Made by a program: the position numbers and the translations under genes | Assembly (NCBI RefSeq): GCF_000002235.5 | Contig: NW_022145599.1 | Coordinates: forward strand, 1,507,230 to 1,571,229 | Direction: 5' to 3' | Source of the DNA: Strongylocentrotus purpuratus | Lineage: Eukaryota > Echinodermata > Echinoidea > Camarodonta > Strongylocentrotidae | DNA length: 64,000 nt | Shown: positions 1 through 10,867 of the stretch, piece by piece | Layout: every line of letters starts with the position of its first letter | Position numbering within the stretch: position 1 is the stretch's first letter | Notes under the pieces: generated by a model | Database searches by the model: none | The model's input: the letters and a program-made list of their open reading frames with translations, nothing else | Told to the model about the DNA's origin: nothing

Positions 1-214
1 AAACAGATGTTTTCCAGGGAGTTCAAAATTAGTGAATTGGAATGGTAATTTGTCAGTAATTCTCTGCCGAATCGTTTTTCCAAGCTTGTTTAACTTTGAG
101 CACGTGGATGATCAATTATTGATTCGTAGTAGCGTGGCTATTTGTTTCATGTTGGGTTGGCTCGTTTTCGCAGTCTTTATCTTAAAGGCATCGTTTAACA
201 ATGTTAAAGTCTTA

Positions 215-545
215 GATGTACGGCCCTACGTGTTATCAGTGCCTGTGATATTGTGTAATATCGAAGCTCTAACAAAATTGCGCTTCAAAATGATCATGAA
301 GTGCCTCAGACAAGTAAAAAATCTTTGAGTGACCGGTTTTACCATACTCCTTTTCCCTAATAGACTGAAGTGTTATCAAAACCGTTAGGAAAACAAGAAA
401 TGAAATTTCGATTTCCAATCATAAATATCTTAATAATCATACAAGGCGATCTGCTTGTAATGATTTCTGACTGGGCTAAAGGTTTATAATTGTGATTGCA
501 GCATGAGCTAAATCCAGGATTTTGTTTAAGAATCTGAGACAATGT
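215..545. repeat. Dispersed repeat family A, copy 1
   Basis: This stretch is clearly similar to 12055-12405 in the same orientation. Shared blocks include TTGCGCTTCAAAATGA, a segment ending in GAGTGACC(G/A)GTTTTA, and GCATGAGCTAAATCCA. The two copies differ by scattered substitutions and short indels, so they are old. I saw no terminal inverted repeat, tRNA-like head or poly-A tail, and no ORF is preserved between the copies. The family is not recognised. It could be the internal part of a non-autonomous DNA transposon or a LINE 3' UTR. Confidence 0.7.
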
Positions 546-1815
546 TACCGGGTCACTTTAAAACAGTCTGCTCTCTCCATGTCTTATGTTCATGTGTTCT
601 AATTAGCCTAGTTATATTTAACATCTTATTATAATCATGCCAACGACTACAATGCCAATCAAGTAATTGAGGTAACTCAATATTCTGGCTAGCTTCATGT
701 TAATCTAACAATCAGTAGTCTCCCGTTTACCATTCGGACTATATAATCTAGAGCCGTTCTACTTTACGACTGTTTTTATTTTCTTCTTCAAAATAAGACT
801 TTGAATATGCTAATGCATGTGCCTATTGCCATATTCTGGTGCCTTTTTTAAGTGCTCTAGATGGTACATCGAGTAGTTGTCTGATATTAAGTACATGGCA
901 TGGATATTCCTCCGGGCCACTAATTTATCCATTTTCTTTATTTTTTTATATTTATTTAATTTTTTTTTTTTTTTTTTTTTTTTACAGTTTCTTTTCACAT
1001 TCTGTCCTCTAATCCCGTTTCCTTGTTCTTTCCATCACATTAGCCTACCCTTGCTTGCTTGAAAAGTGCTTTTGATTTGTTATTTACGTTATCATCACCA
1101 CCACTCCGACTCTCACTATTAATGTAGTTCTGCTACATGTGATAACACTCCTGCTGATGGTATCAATACTCTCATTCTAATAATACTATTAAGGCTCATA
1201 CTTCAATTGCCACTTATACCACAATAATTACACTATACTTTATCCCAATTGTATTACTACTAAGACCATCAGCACCAATATCTTTATTTTAAATGTTTCT
1301 ACTGCTCCTATTTTGTCCTCACTGTGATGTTATTTCCCACATTAATTCTCAACCGTATCAAATGGCTGTACAATCATACCCCTGTACTTCTTCATGGCTA
1401 TCAGTATGCATGAGATACATGCTGAATGTAGACCAAAATGTCAACTGTTAGCTAAGGTACTTACCGTTTGTTGATCTTCCTGCCATCTTGGCCGAGAAAC
1501 AACAGACCATGATACCATGGTACATACCTGCTGCCATTTTATCGGGTCTGATATTAACCGATTGCACTCTTATTATGGAAGGGGTCACATGATGCACGAG
1601 GGCCACATGTTTAAAAACTAAATACAGAGGCTATTATTTGCATTCAGAAAATCAGCGGGAGATTGTCGATTTAAAAATGCATCTGGATTATGTCAAAGAT
1701 CCTTCCACAGATTTAAGCCATCACCGCCCATTTAAATTCTGCAAGCAACTGGAATTATTTTATTTACGAACAAACCATAATTCAGCCGTTTATCCGTTAT
1801 CACTTTACAAATGGT
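546..1815. other. Non-coding stretch, poly-T tract
   Basis: No supported gene. A run of about 24 T lies at 960-983; on the minus strand it would be a poly-A tract, possibly the tail of an old retroposed copy, but no recognisable element adjoins it. The rest is unremarkable AT-rich sequence. Confidence 0.5.
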
Positions 1816-1819
1816 GCAT

Positions 1820-2040
1820 TTGAAACGCAACCCGTTCATTACTCCCGCTACACAACACACCCTTGTTAATACCACTGGTTCTCTCTGCATCTCCTTTCAT
1901 CACCCCTGGTACACTATGCATCCCATTTCATTACCCTTGGTACACCCTGCACCTCCTTTCATCACCCCTCGTACACTCTGCATCTTCATTTATTACCCCC
2001 GATACAATCCGCAACTCCGTGCATTACCCCCTCATAAATC
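1820..2040. repeat. Degenerate minisatellite, period about 31 bp
   Basis: About six diverged units of roughly 31 bp, with a core resembling CATCTCCTTTCATCACCCC followed by a GGTACAC-like block. The middle units (about 1890-1990) are most alike and the edges decay. Short pyrimidine-rich ORFs across it in two frames are by-products of the repeat. Confidence 0.6.
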
Positions 2041-3000
2041 CATCTACTAGTCTACCAACAATCACATAGAAAAGTATAACATGTATTATATATTTTGTCT
2101 GGTTAGTGAAATGTGAGTATTTCCGAGGCATTAAAAATAGTTTCAATCTTTTTTCAACAAAGCTGAAAAGCTTTAGAGCGTGAGGAAACCTTATCCAAAC
2201 GACATTTAGTCAAAGAAATGAAGAGTGATATTCCGCCATAAATCTTCCCACTAGATTGATTCCGGTCCCTATGGTTTTAAATGGGAAAGTTTGATTAAAC
2301 ATTTAAGCCAGTCGACCAATTGGGCCCGCAACCTAATCTAACACGCAAGAACTTGCATAGGCACCAAGAACGAAGGCAGCTAGAATGTTAAAGACGACAC
2401 TGTCCAAAAGGGAAAACCCAAAACAAAAATCATAGTAATGTTTGAGTTTTAATTGAATCGCCTCCAAGCATTTTCTGAAGGCTTTCCCCAAGTACAACTA
2501 AATCGTTTGATAAAATCAAGTTATTTTGTTTCGTGTCGGGAGAACGATCTTAATGATATCTTTGTGCATCTTCGATACAGTGTTCCAATTTCCTTGGGAA
2601 AACAGTTCAGTGGGAAAGAAAGAAACTGTAGTAACCGATGAGATGGAGGCAAGGAAATAACCATTTATTTAATAAAAGTTCTTTGAGAGGATAAAGTGAA
2701 AAGAAAGAGGGAGAGGAGAGAAAGTGGGCTTAGGAAGCTCAGATTGGTTTGAATGGTTTTATTCAATAGCTACGTTTTGTAACAAAAATTATGAGAAACA
2801 TAATAGTATTCCACCTTAAGAATGCGTTTTTTAGAACTCAATATTAATGAGCGATATAATATTATGCACCATCTCCACTCCTAAATGAGTATTCATGGCT
2901 TCTTTTCTAGGCAGGTTCATTATGACAACTCGCATTCAGAGCATTGACATAGCATTTTCAGTTAACATATATTCAGTCAGCACTGAATCTAAGAGACACA
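2041..3000. other. No gene seen
   Basis: AT-rich sequence without a supported gene or repeat. A short purine-rich patch (AAAGAAAGAGGGAGAGG-like) lies near 2698-2725. Confidence 0.4.
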
Positions 3001-3003
3001 TTT

Positions 3004-3189
3004 TTTTATCTCCATCGCCTAACTAGGGTCGGCCAATTTGATTTACACTACATTTTTTATTAATGGTATAGGGTTACACATTCTACTCATGCTAGATGCA
3101 TGACATACAGTCAGACTTGCTTTTATCTCCATCGCCTCCTAGGTCGGCCAAGATTGATACAGTGTCTTTTATTAATGGGGTAAGGGCAC
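3004..3189. repeat. Imperfect local duplication, about 70 bp
   Basis: Segments 3004-3076 and 3121-3189 share TTTTATCTCCATCGCCT, a GGTCGGCCAA block and a TTTTATTAATGG block in the same order, separated by about 45 bp. This looks like a diverged direct duplication. It has no coding potential and the family is unknown. Confidence 0.55.
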
Positions 3190-3324
3190 CTGCTCGATGT
3201 ATGGGAGTCACACATTTACCTCATTTTGAGTCGCGATGTTTCGGCATTTACACGTTTACCGACTGAAGAGCTCAGTGATGTTTTGGCGTGTTTTAGTTGG
3301 TAATGCGCATGCGCGGCACGCCGA

Positions 3325-3530
3325 TGCAAAAACTTTCCTCTTTCTGTCTTTCCAGTTATTCTTTGTTTTTCCTTCTAGCACCTTCTCTTATGTTATTTTT
3401 TATCACTTCCTTCTATCACTTCCTCTTTCTGTGTTTCCTTATGTTATTATTTGTTTCTTCCTTCTATCACCTTCTCTTATGTCATTCTTTGTTTACATCG
3501 TTCTATCATTTTCTTCAAGGACGGCAGCTA
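3325..3530. repeat. Pyrimidine-rich degenerate tandem region
   Basis: T/C-rich sequence with recurring TTATGTTATT-like and CTTCTATCAC-like blocks at irregular 40-50 bp spacing. The two overlapping 92-105 residue ORFs here are Phe/Leu/Ser-rich low-complexity products and are not considered genes. Confidence 0.45.
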
Positions 3531-3559
3531 GCTCCGCTCCTAAAGTCAAGTGACCTAAC

Positions 3560-4190
3560 ATCGCTAAAATCTTAGAGATGGCTAACAAGTACGTCAGGAA
3601 ACACCGTTTCTTCCCAGAATCCATTCTCATGGGGACCTAAACTGATGATCTACGTTCCCAGCACTTTCGATGGAGACTATGTGTAGAATGTTTCCTGAAG
3701 GGAACATTTATCTTGTTTACGTCCTAGAGTCTAAATGACCGTTTTAGTATTCCTAAATTAAGCACGAGGTGGATTGTATAGTTGTGAGCAGACAAGCATC
3801 AGATAGGGGAAGGGAGTATACCATCTTCGCTTAGAAAACGCAAAGAAAGGTATTCATATCATTTGTCATGTTTGTTAGGGTTAGAACTAGTCAAACATTA
3901 CGAATTCATTTTCTTTGAATGTGTCAACCAACATGAAAGGTTAAGAAATTTGGTTCTAGAAATTCTGAACGGTCTGAAAACATTTCTTAGAAGTGTGGAT
4001 ACTCCATGTCTATCTCCTTGTAAGAAATAATCTTTACCCTGACACGTCACGCATGGCGGACATGATAGAAAGCTCATATAAAGCTTTACAATAGTCATGT
4101 CTGTCCTGGCTTGATAGAAAATATATCCGGACTTTCATGCCCCAAATATATGGATACTTATAATAAACAGATGATTACCACTGGTGTTTT
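3560..4190. other. No gene seen
   Basis: Nothing recognisable on either strand. Short ORFs lack domain-like composition or splice context. Confidence 0.4.
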
Positions 4191-4302
4191 TTGTTCTTCT
4201 TCTTCTTCTTTTTCTTCTTCTTCTTTTTCGTCTTCTTTTTTTCGTCTTCTTCTTCTTCTTCTTCTTCTTCTTCTTCTTCTTCTTCTTCTTCTTCTTCTTC
4301 TT
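4191..4302. repeat. (CTT)n microsatellite, likely LINE tail
   Basis: Trinucleotide tract, interrupted in its first 60 bp and then about 20 clean CTT units. On the minus strand it reads (GAA)n and lies directly downstream of the 3' end of the minus-strand LINE fragment at 4303-5050. It therefore most simply represents that element's simple-repeat tail. Confidence 0.75.
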
Positions 4303-5050
4303 TACTTGTTTGTTGAGGCTCGAAGGCTTATGAGCCCATCATGACAATCACATCATTATTACGTTGATAAGGGTTATAATTTGAGAGGATGGTGATGCCA
4401 ATGCTTTTCTAGTTCAGATTTGAAGCTGTTAATAGATGGCGCTTGGACTGTCGGTTTGGGTAGCCCGTTCCGGTTGTTAATTGATCGAACAGCAAGGGAC
4501 CTCTGTCTAACACTTGTCTTACAATGTGGCTTCTCAACTTTGAAGATGTGACCTCTCGTCCGACTTTCTTAGCTCATAGAGAATAATCCCTATTTCTGTA
4601 CATCTTCTCGTCCAGTCATGATCTTGTATAGTTGGATTTGGTCAGCTCTTTGCCTTCGATACTCTAGTGTTGGTAGCTTAAGTGCTTGAAGTCTTTCCGG
4701 GTAATTAAGATGGTTAATCGCTGGAATGAGTTTAGTAGTTCGTTGCTGGAATTTCTCCCGGTTGTCTTCATCTTTGATAAGCCTAGGCTTCCGACAGTGT
4801 TGCAGTATTCTAGTGTGGGGCGTACTATGGTCTTGTACAGTTGAAGCAATCATTTGGTTCCCAAAGATGAGAAGGACCTCTTAGTTATCCCAAGCTTCAC
4901 ATTTTTGCTCGTTTGGTAGCGTCCGAAACATGTTTACTAAAATTAATGATAGGTTGGAATCAAAGATCACTCCAAGATCCTTTTCACCGGCAGAGTCATC
5001 TGTTGTTGATACTTGATTTCTAACATTGCCACATTTCATTGTATAAGTGA
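4303..5050 (-). mobile_element. LINE 3' fragment (CR1/jockey-like), 5' truncated
   Basis: Read on the minus strand with frameshifts, this encodes the end of a non-LTR reverse transcriptase. In order: EKDLGVIFDSNL near 4990, LYKTIVRPTLEYCNTV near 4830, QQRTTKLIP, YPERLQALKLPTLEYRRQR near 4660-4700, and a C-terminal SINSFKSELEKHW near 4410. These match the conserved thumb and C-terminal region of CR1/jockey-group LINE polymerases. At least two frame changes make it a dead copy. A short 3' UTR follows and ends in the (GAA)n tail. The catalytic palm motifs are absent because of 5' truncation, which is normal for LINE insertions. Confidence 0.85.
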
Positions 5051-5059
5051 AGTTCTTGT

Positions 5060-5225
5060 TATTCTTCTTGTTCTTTTTTCTTCTTCTTCTTCTTCTTCTT
5101 CTTCTTCTTCTTCTTCTTCTTCTTCTTCTTCTTCTTCTTCTTCTTCTTCTTCTTCTTCTTCTTCTTCTTCTTCTTCTTCTTCTTCTTCTTCTTCTTCTTC
5201 TCTTCTTTTCTTCTTTTTCTTCTTA
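5060..5225. repeat. Long (CTT)n / (GAA)n microsatellite
   Basis: About 120 bp (roughly 5080-5200) are uninterrupted TTC units, around 40 copies, with impure edges. The two ORFs spanning it code for poly-Ser or poly-Leu and are artefacts. GAA/TTC tracts of this length are known to be able to form triplex (H-DNA) structures. It sits at the truncated 5' side of the minus-strand LINE. Confidence 0.95.
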
Positions 5226-5772
5226 CCGCAACTTCATCTTAAAATTCGTTTCATTGATATCCGGACAGGCCGGATGCTTCCACTTTTAGGAAACTTTTTT
5301 CTTTCTAATAACACGGTAAAATGGAGCCTGAAATTGATGTTTAGATATACGGCCATCACCTAGCCATGTATTGACTAACTCCCTCGGCGGGCCTCGATTG
5401 ACACAAGTGGTATATAGGCAAGGACTTATAGTGACATACATGATTACATACATCAAAGCCGTCGGGAAAATAGAACGACTTATATAAGTTCTCTGATACC
5501 ATTCCTTACGTACGGGGAAAATGACAAGTATTAATAGAATAAGGTGATTCTGTCATTTCATTTCTGAGAAATAGTACTGCACTAGACTTCTTCAAACAAT
5601 CATCTGAAACACCCACTTCTGCCATTTTTAAATTTTTCTTTAGACTAAGGGACAGCGCCTTGTATAATCTGGAAAAGGCAATATTATCATTACTATTTCA
5701 TTTTCAGCATCATTATAACAATATTTGTTCTCATTAGTGCTATTATTATTCTTCATGTGTTCGATTTATTAG
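5226..5772. other. No gene seen
   Basis: AT-rich sequence with no recognisable gene or repeat. Confidence 0.4.
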
Positions 5773-5778
5773 TTACAT

Positions 5779-5797
5779 GTCCCCCCCCCCCCCCCTC

Positions 5798-5832
<35 letters not shown>

Positions 5833-5948
5833 CACACTCACCCCCTCACTCACTCTCCTACTCTCTATAATACCTCTCTTCCTAAATCCCTCTCTTTATT
5901 CTCTCTATCCCCTCCCCCACTCCCCCACACACACGCACGCACGCACAC

Positions 5949-5980
<32 letters not shown>

Positions 5981-6012
5981 CACACTATCTCTCTCTCTCT
6001 CTCTCTCTCTCT
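5779..6012. repeat. Compound poly-C / (CT)n / (CA)n microsatellite
   Basis: A C-run is followed by (CT)n, (CA)n, a CT-rich gap, a second (CA)n with CG steps (about 5926-5988) and a final (CT)n. The alternating CA/CG part is the type of sequence that can adopt Z-DNA. ORFs on both strands here are low-complexity artefacts. Confidence 0.95.
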
Positions 6013-6244
6013 GATATTCACTCGAATTGTTGTTGTATTTGTTACTTCGATTTTTTTTTTTATCAGCACGTATTTCATTATAAACGTGAAAATCGATTAA
6101 CACTTCATGAATAGTCTTCAGATAGCGTGAAGGATTTCGCAAAGGTTATCTTACCTTTTTAGTATTCATTGTTTCTGCTTTTACTCTTCTTAACGTAAAC
6201 CGTACAAGCAGAAAAGAGATTCTTCGTACAGTAACCCGATCCCT

Positions 6245-6470
6245 TAGCTTTAAGAAAAGACATCGCTTTGTAGCTGTTTTCTGAAAACGGATATAGCTGA
6301 ATTATGTAGGCTCAGACTCCTGAGATTTAAGGAGACTCGTGCCGTTAGGAGGAAGCGGTCACTAGATGGGTACGACGCCAGAGAACAAGGACATTGACTA
6401 ACAACAAGGGATGTCTGGGAAGGGGTGCTGTACGACACAAACTCCTTAAGCAGGGCTCCCACTTAGCCGA
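6245..6470 (-). mobile_element. Degenerate LINE C-terminal fragment (tentative)
   Basis: A minus-strand frame gives LLKEFVSYSTPSQTSL, then SSDRFLLTARVSLNLRSL and SAISVFRKQLQSDVFS before a stop. This spacing resembles the end of CR1/L2-like LINE polymerases (leucine/serine segment, a degraded WNSLP block, then FRKQLK near the stop). The central block is poorly preserved, so the call depends on the final FRKQLQS segment and overall order. Confidence 0.45.
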
Positions 6471-7299
6471 GTTGGAGCCTTGAGTTTTGCCGAGCTGGTG
6501 CGAGCTTATGGCAAGCCGTTTTATCATTAAAACACATTTCTTGATATCAAGAATTACCATTGCTTTTACAACGTAAAATTATGTCTATTATGTGGGAGCC
6601 CCAGCTCGCCACACGTGCTCCCTCGCTGTCCTCCTTTACCCCGCGGTTTCCGGGTTTCTGGCCCTGGATCCAACCATCATCCAAAAATTAAAAAAAAAAA
6701 AACCGAATTGCAAATCTATAACCCTAGCCCTATACCTCTAACCAGGGAAATCTATCAGCATATTCAGTCGCTGGTACAATCGAGAGGTGGGTTGCATCAT
6801 CTCCTTTTAGCGTTGCCTTTCTTCTCCCCTTCCTTTTCCCTCTTTGCCTCTTTCTTGTTGTTCATTGTTTCTATTTTCGCATGGGGGAGCACGTATCTCT
6901 GGTACTAACGCCACTGACTGAATGAAGGGAGACGAACTTTTTGTAAGGATATACATGTAGGTCGTTCTGACCGTCACTCTTCTATTTAGAGACTACTTGT
7001 GGCGCCAAATTATCTTGCTCAGTGTCCAGAATTAACTTTCATATGACTAAAATAACGTCACCAAAAATTGTCCAGGGAGATTTTATTTGGACAGATCATT
7101 TTCTCGATTATCAGAAGGGAGAGAAAATTGATGCTCTATATCGAACAAAAACATGCAGGTTAATCGGTGCTAACAGAAAACACAAGGGGGGAGAGCCCTT
7201 AAGGTTACTTTTTAAAGTCAAAACTTGTAAACGAAACTGATTAAGTGGTGCATAAGTATTTCTTCGATATTTGTTTTTCTAAAATATACTGAAAGGTTT
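6471..7299. other. No gene seen
   Basis: No supported gene. A short A-run lies at about 6690-6702, and GGGCTCCCAC near 6456 is partly mirrored by GTGGGAGCCCC near 6592, possible remnants of terminal repeats. Confidence 0.35.
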
Positions 7300-7612
7300 C
7301 GAACTATTCATAAACTCTCATTGTTACACTTTTTTTGTTGGGAAAATTTTGCCCCACAGTTGTCCGATATTTGATAATGTGCAATTTTGTTTCCTCCCGT
7401 TTTATTTTTCTTCTGCATAAGATTTTGTTTTTGAGTGTTTTTGTTTTTGTTGATAGTTTGATGTAGTTGTGTTGCATACATTGTGTGCGGGTAAGCCTGA
7501 ATCCGATGACCGGGGTGATAATAATGATTGCAGGGCCCTCAGGGAGAACAGTATGAATACTGATGAGGCTACCCTGGGTAAACAAGACATAATATTATTA
7601 TTATTATTATTG
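7300..7612 (+). mobile_element. LINE 3' UTR and (ATT)n tail (tentative)
   Basis: A T-rich segment is followed by AATGATTGCAGGGCCCTCAG, a block ending GAGGCTACCCTGGGTAAAC, and a short (TTA)n run at about 7592-7611. This order is typical of the 3' end of CR1/L2-like LINEs in marine invertebrates, whose copies end in ATT-type simple repeats. No polymerase coding sequence is preserved upstream, so this is a 5'-truncated copy. Confidence 0.45.
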
Positions 7613-8795
7613 TGTTTACCTTTTAATTTTCAGCAAATTGAAATTTGGTACAGTGTTGATTAGCAACTTAAAAAGAAGACATTTTCTACCAGTCGATAAC
7701 AGGAAAGAATTGTATAAGAAAGGGTGGAAATTGTAATTTGTATTTTGTTAGACCTAAGATGAGCCTAGAAATTGTATTTAATGATTTTAGTGGATGATGG
7801 GGTAATAAAACTGGTCGACTGACACACAGATTTGACATTGTTTAAAACTTTCCTTGCAATCTTGATTCTTTATAATTATGATGGAACAGCAAATTATGTC
7901 TTATACACAAGTAAAAAAACTTCAAAGTTTTTTACCATATTTGAAATTAAGTAATGCATCTATCGGTCAATAATCTAGAAACTATCGATTTGGGGGAAGT
8001 TCTGCCGTTCCCTGAAATTACTTAAGTTACTTTCTATACTTTACCCATTATTTCATACTTCCAATGGACTCAGACCTTATACTACACAGATTGTCATCTT
8101 ATTTTTAGCCGTTCATATTTAAAAGCGTCATTATTAAAAGCAAGATGAAAATCGTTTTCTATCCGACCCTTGTCAGCCTAGAGCATCATATCTTAATGAC
8201 GACATCTATTCGCAACGGAGCGTCTACGATTATACTTGCTTCTAAAGAAGACGTCATTTTGGGTTGCTAGGCTACACTGTTTGCTCTAGATATGTATCTA
8301 ATAAAGACGGCCGATGAAGGTGATGATTAAATGAGAATGATGTAAAGCTCATTGTTTATCATCAAAAGGCTTTCGCCATTTCCATTGCCCGCGGCAAACA
8401 CGATGGGGTCTACTATCTTCAGAAATATTCCCCGTACAATTGGAGCTACCAATAAAGACGCTGCGTCCTGAAGAAAACTCGGTGGGATAAACGCGGTAAT
8501 GTAACGATTGGCATAAGGGACAACAATTAGTAATCGGTCGAGAGGAATATTTCCATGTAAGCCGAGATTTAATCAGCATGAATATTACACTGTAATCATT
8601 ATGATCTTGACGAAAGTCGGAGAACGAGCTATCGTCCCTCAATTATTCACAGATATCATTATATGACATACGATAAGACTTCGTACGGCATCACCGACCT
8701 TAATACACCGATTCCATAAACCGATTGATTCTTGGCCATTTTAGGTTTGGTCTGGCGTCGCGCGGTCTGACGTCGGTCTGGTTGATGTGACTAAT
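7613..8795. other. No gene seen
   Basis: Unremarkable AT-rich sequence. A minus-strand 97-residue ORF at 8349-8642 has no recognisable features and no convincing splice context. Confidence 0.35.
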
Positions 8796-8911
8796 AGGGA
8801 CTTTTAGATTTGCACGACAACAACGTGGATTGCTACGATCGACGTCCTTTAATAATGAACTGCCTTGAATGGACGTCACACGTATCAGTCCACGCAAATC
8901 TAAAAGTCCCT
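8796..8911. mobile_element. MITE, 116 bp, terminal inverted repeats
   Basis: The element begins AGGGACTTTTAGATTTGC and ends with the exact complement, GCAAATCTAAAAGTCCCT. Three bases (AAT) are repeated on both flanks, compatible with a short target duplication. It is too small to code for a transposase and is therefore non-autonomous. Its first 45 bp recur at 41514-41558, which shows it is a family. The superfamily is not determined. Confidence 0.8.
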
Positions 8912-8912
8912 A

Positions 8913-9034
8913 ATGCCTCAGTCACAAACGAGAGCGATTCCGAACCGAGAATAGACCGGGAAAATAGGTACATTACTCCGAATGGTCGAATGACGTACGG
9001 TCGGCATGTACGGTGTGATGTGTGACTGAGGCAT
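8913..9034. mobile_element. Second MITE, 122 bp, abutting the first
   Basis: Starts ATGCCTCAGTCACA and ends TGTGACTGAGGCAT, a perfect 14-bp terminal inverted repeat. The interior is CpG-rich (CGAGAGCGATTCCG, GACGTACGGTCGG) compared with the surroundings. It begins 1-2 bp after the end of the preceding element, so one may have inserted at the edge of the other, or both may be parts of a larger composite. No ORF. Confidence 0.7.
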
Positions 9035-9830
9035 GAGGTACAGATTCGTTTGCGATTCAGAAATATCAATTCGATCATGTTTCAAACTAAATTCATGAAA
9101 CCCGGTTCCTGTTTTAGGTTGAATAAACTGGATCTCAAAGACTTTTAAAAAAATCAACTCAAAGACACTTTCAACATGTTCAATACCCGATTGTTTTTCA
9201 CAACATATTTGGGTCAATACGTAATGCATCGTTGTAATGCTTGCTCATTCCAATTGTCGATGGGCAAGGCATGCAGGGAAATTGCTTTAGATTGATTTTT
9301 GAAAGGCTTTGCGGTCGTAAATTTTCAAATCATCATAATGATTGTTTATTAGGTATTTTTATTATGCTGCTAATAGGCTGTTTTGATCCCGGCCCCCACG
9401 CATATGCTCGTACCCTCTTTTTGAAAGCACCCCCTATCTGAGGAATGCCAACATTTTCGAACCCCCCTTTCGCGGGCTTTTCGCGGGCTTTTCCTGCCTT
9501 AGAGACCCCCCTAAATCAGGAAAAACGCTCAATGTACCCCCCCCCCCCAAAAAAATTTGGAATAATTTCTCAGGAGTCCAAAGAGATGAGAGAAAAAAAG
9601 AAAAAAAAACCCCCTTTTTAAAGAAATCTCCGGTTGAAAAGTCAAATACACCCTTTTTTTTTACAATTCTCGGGCCTGACTTTGTCGCACGAAAAGTACC
9701 CCTTTACCTCGGACATTTTGGCAACACGCATGCAGTCATTCCGACCCCTGAGTGGGGGGGGGGGGGGGGGTTTTGATACACATGTTCTTATAAATGAAGA
9801 TTGTTCAGCCCTTATGCGACAAACTAGTAT
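9035..9830. other. No gene; poly-C and poly-G runs
   Basis: Contains a C-run near 9537-9549 next to an A-run, an A-rich stretch near 9590-9610 and a 17-base G-run at 9754-9770. The CCCCC-rich blocks around 9380-9480 look like decayed repeat sequence, but no family is recognised. Confidence 0.4.
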
Positions 9831-10024
9831 AAAGCCCCTCTGCACTAGTTTGGCCAGGAGGGATTAGACCTTCCTGCATGGTCACTGACAGGTGGTTATC
9901 TCACCAAATCAGCTCTCAATTAACATAAGAAATAGGGTATCATGGGGGACCAATGGTCACAGATTAGGCATTGTTTGCTATATAGAGGGCGCAGGTATAG
10001 CTATAAGTAGTGCAGAGGGGCTTT
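9831..10024. mobile_element. MITE, about 194 bp
   Basis: AAAGCCCCTCTGCACTAGTT at the left end is mirrored by AGTAGTGCAGAGGGGCTTT at the right end, with one or two mismatches in about 20 bp. Both ends sit next to TA-rich sequence. The size and lack of an ORF indicate a non-autonomous DNA element. Superfamily undetermined. Confidence 0.7.
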
Positions 10025-10824
10025 AATTAATGAACGGAAATCAACACAGAAGAAAGAACATGGGAACGCGGTGGACAGGAGGGGCTCAATTCTATAAAAG
10101 TCTGACAAAGGCAACAGCAAACAACCAGTTGGTGTAGATCTCGAAGGCATCTGTTTCACAAGAAATTTTCTCGATAGACAAAGAGAGAAAATTAATAAAC
10201 TGTATTAAGAAACAAGAAGTGAAAGGAGAAAACAAGAAATGTACATTTATGTTTAAAATCCAGAAACGGTTAGCGAGAACTTTTAAAGAAATACCCCACC
10301 TTAAATATTTAATTCCTACAGGTAGTGGTATCGGTTTGTTGCTAAAGGTCTACAGCGGGAAACATAACCTGATCGCTGGCTAGCACAAAGCTACTATCCA
10401 TTACACCTTCCTGATGGCTAATTGATCGGTGGTACATTACTGTCAGGAAGCAAGTAACACTTAACCGATGCGGACACCTGCTTGGGTCTTGTACGTCATG
10501 AACCGCGGTCAGTAATTAATTTGCGCTATCGTTATCAACTCATTAGCTCCGTGTTGTATCTGTGATGAATGGCGGAGACGACACTCGAGCGAAGGTTGAC
10601 CTTTCGTGTGTATACACAGTGACAAGGTCAGTGACAAGGTCAAGGACTAGCATCCATGTCCAACAGGTGAATCAATAGTTACATATAAATTAGCTCTCCT
10701 CTGTCTGAAAGTTCTTTCTTCGAGCTGCATAAAGAAGATGAAGCAAATTACCCGTTTTAGCATTCCGCCACCTATTTCTTGAGTTTCTATTTTTCTTTAT
10801 ACATCGTCTCTGCTTATGTTGCTA

Positions 10825-10867
<43 letters not shown>

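Noticed and set aside
5013-5363. Poly-Ser/poly-Leu proteins over (CTT)n
   Set aside because: Translation of a microsatellite; the same for other Ser/Leu-rich ORFs over (CT)n tracts.
6454-6610. hAT-like element with CAGGGCTCCCAC / GTGGGAGCCCC ends
   Set aside because: The ends match only over about 10 bp and no 8-bp flanking duplication was found.
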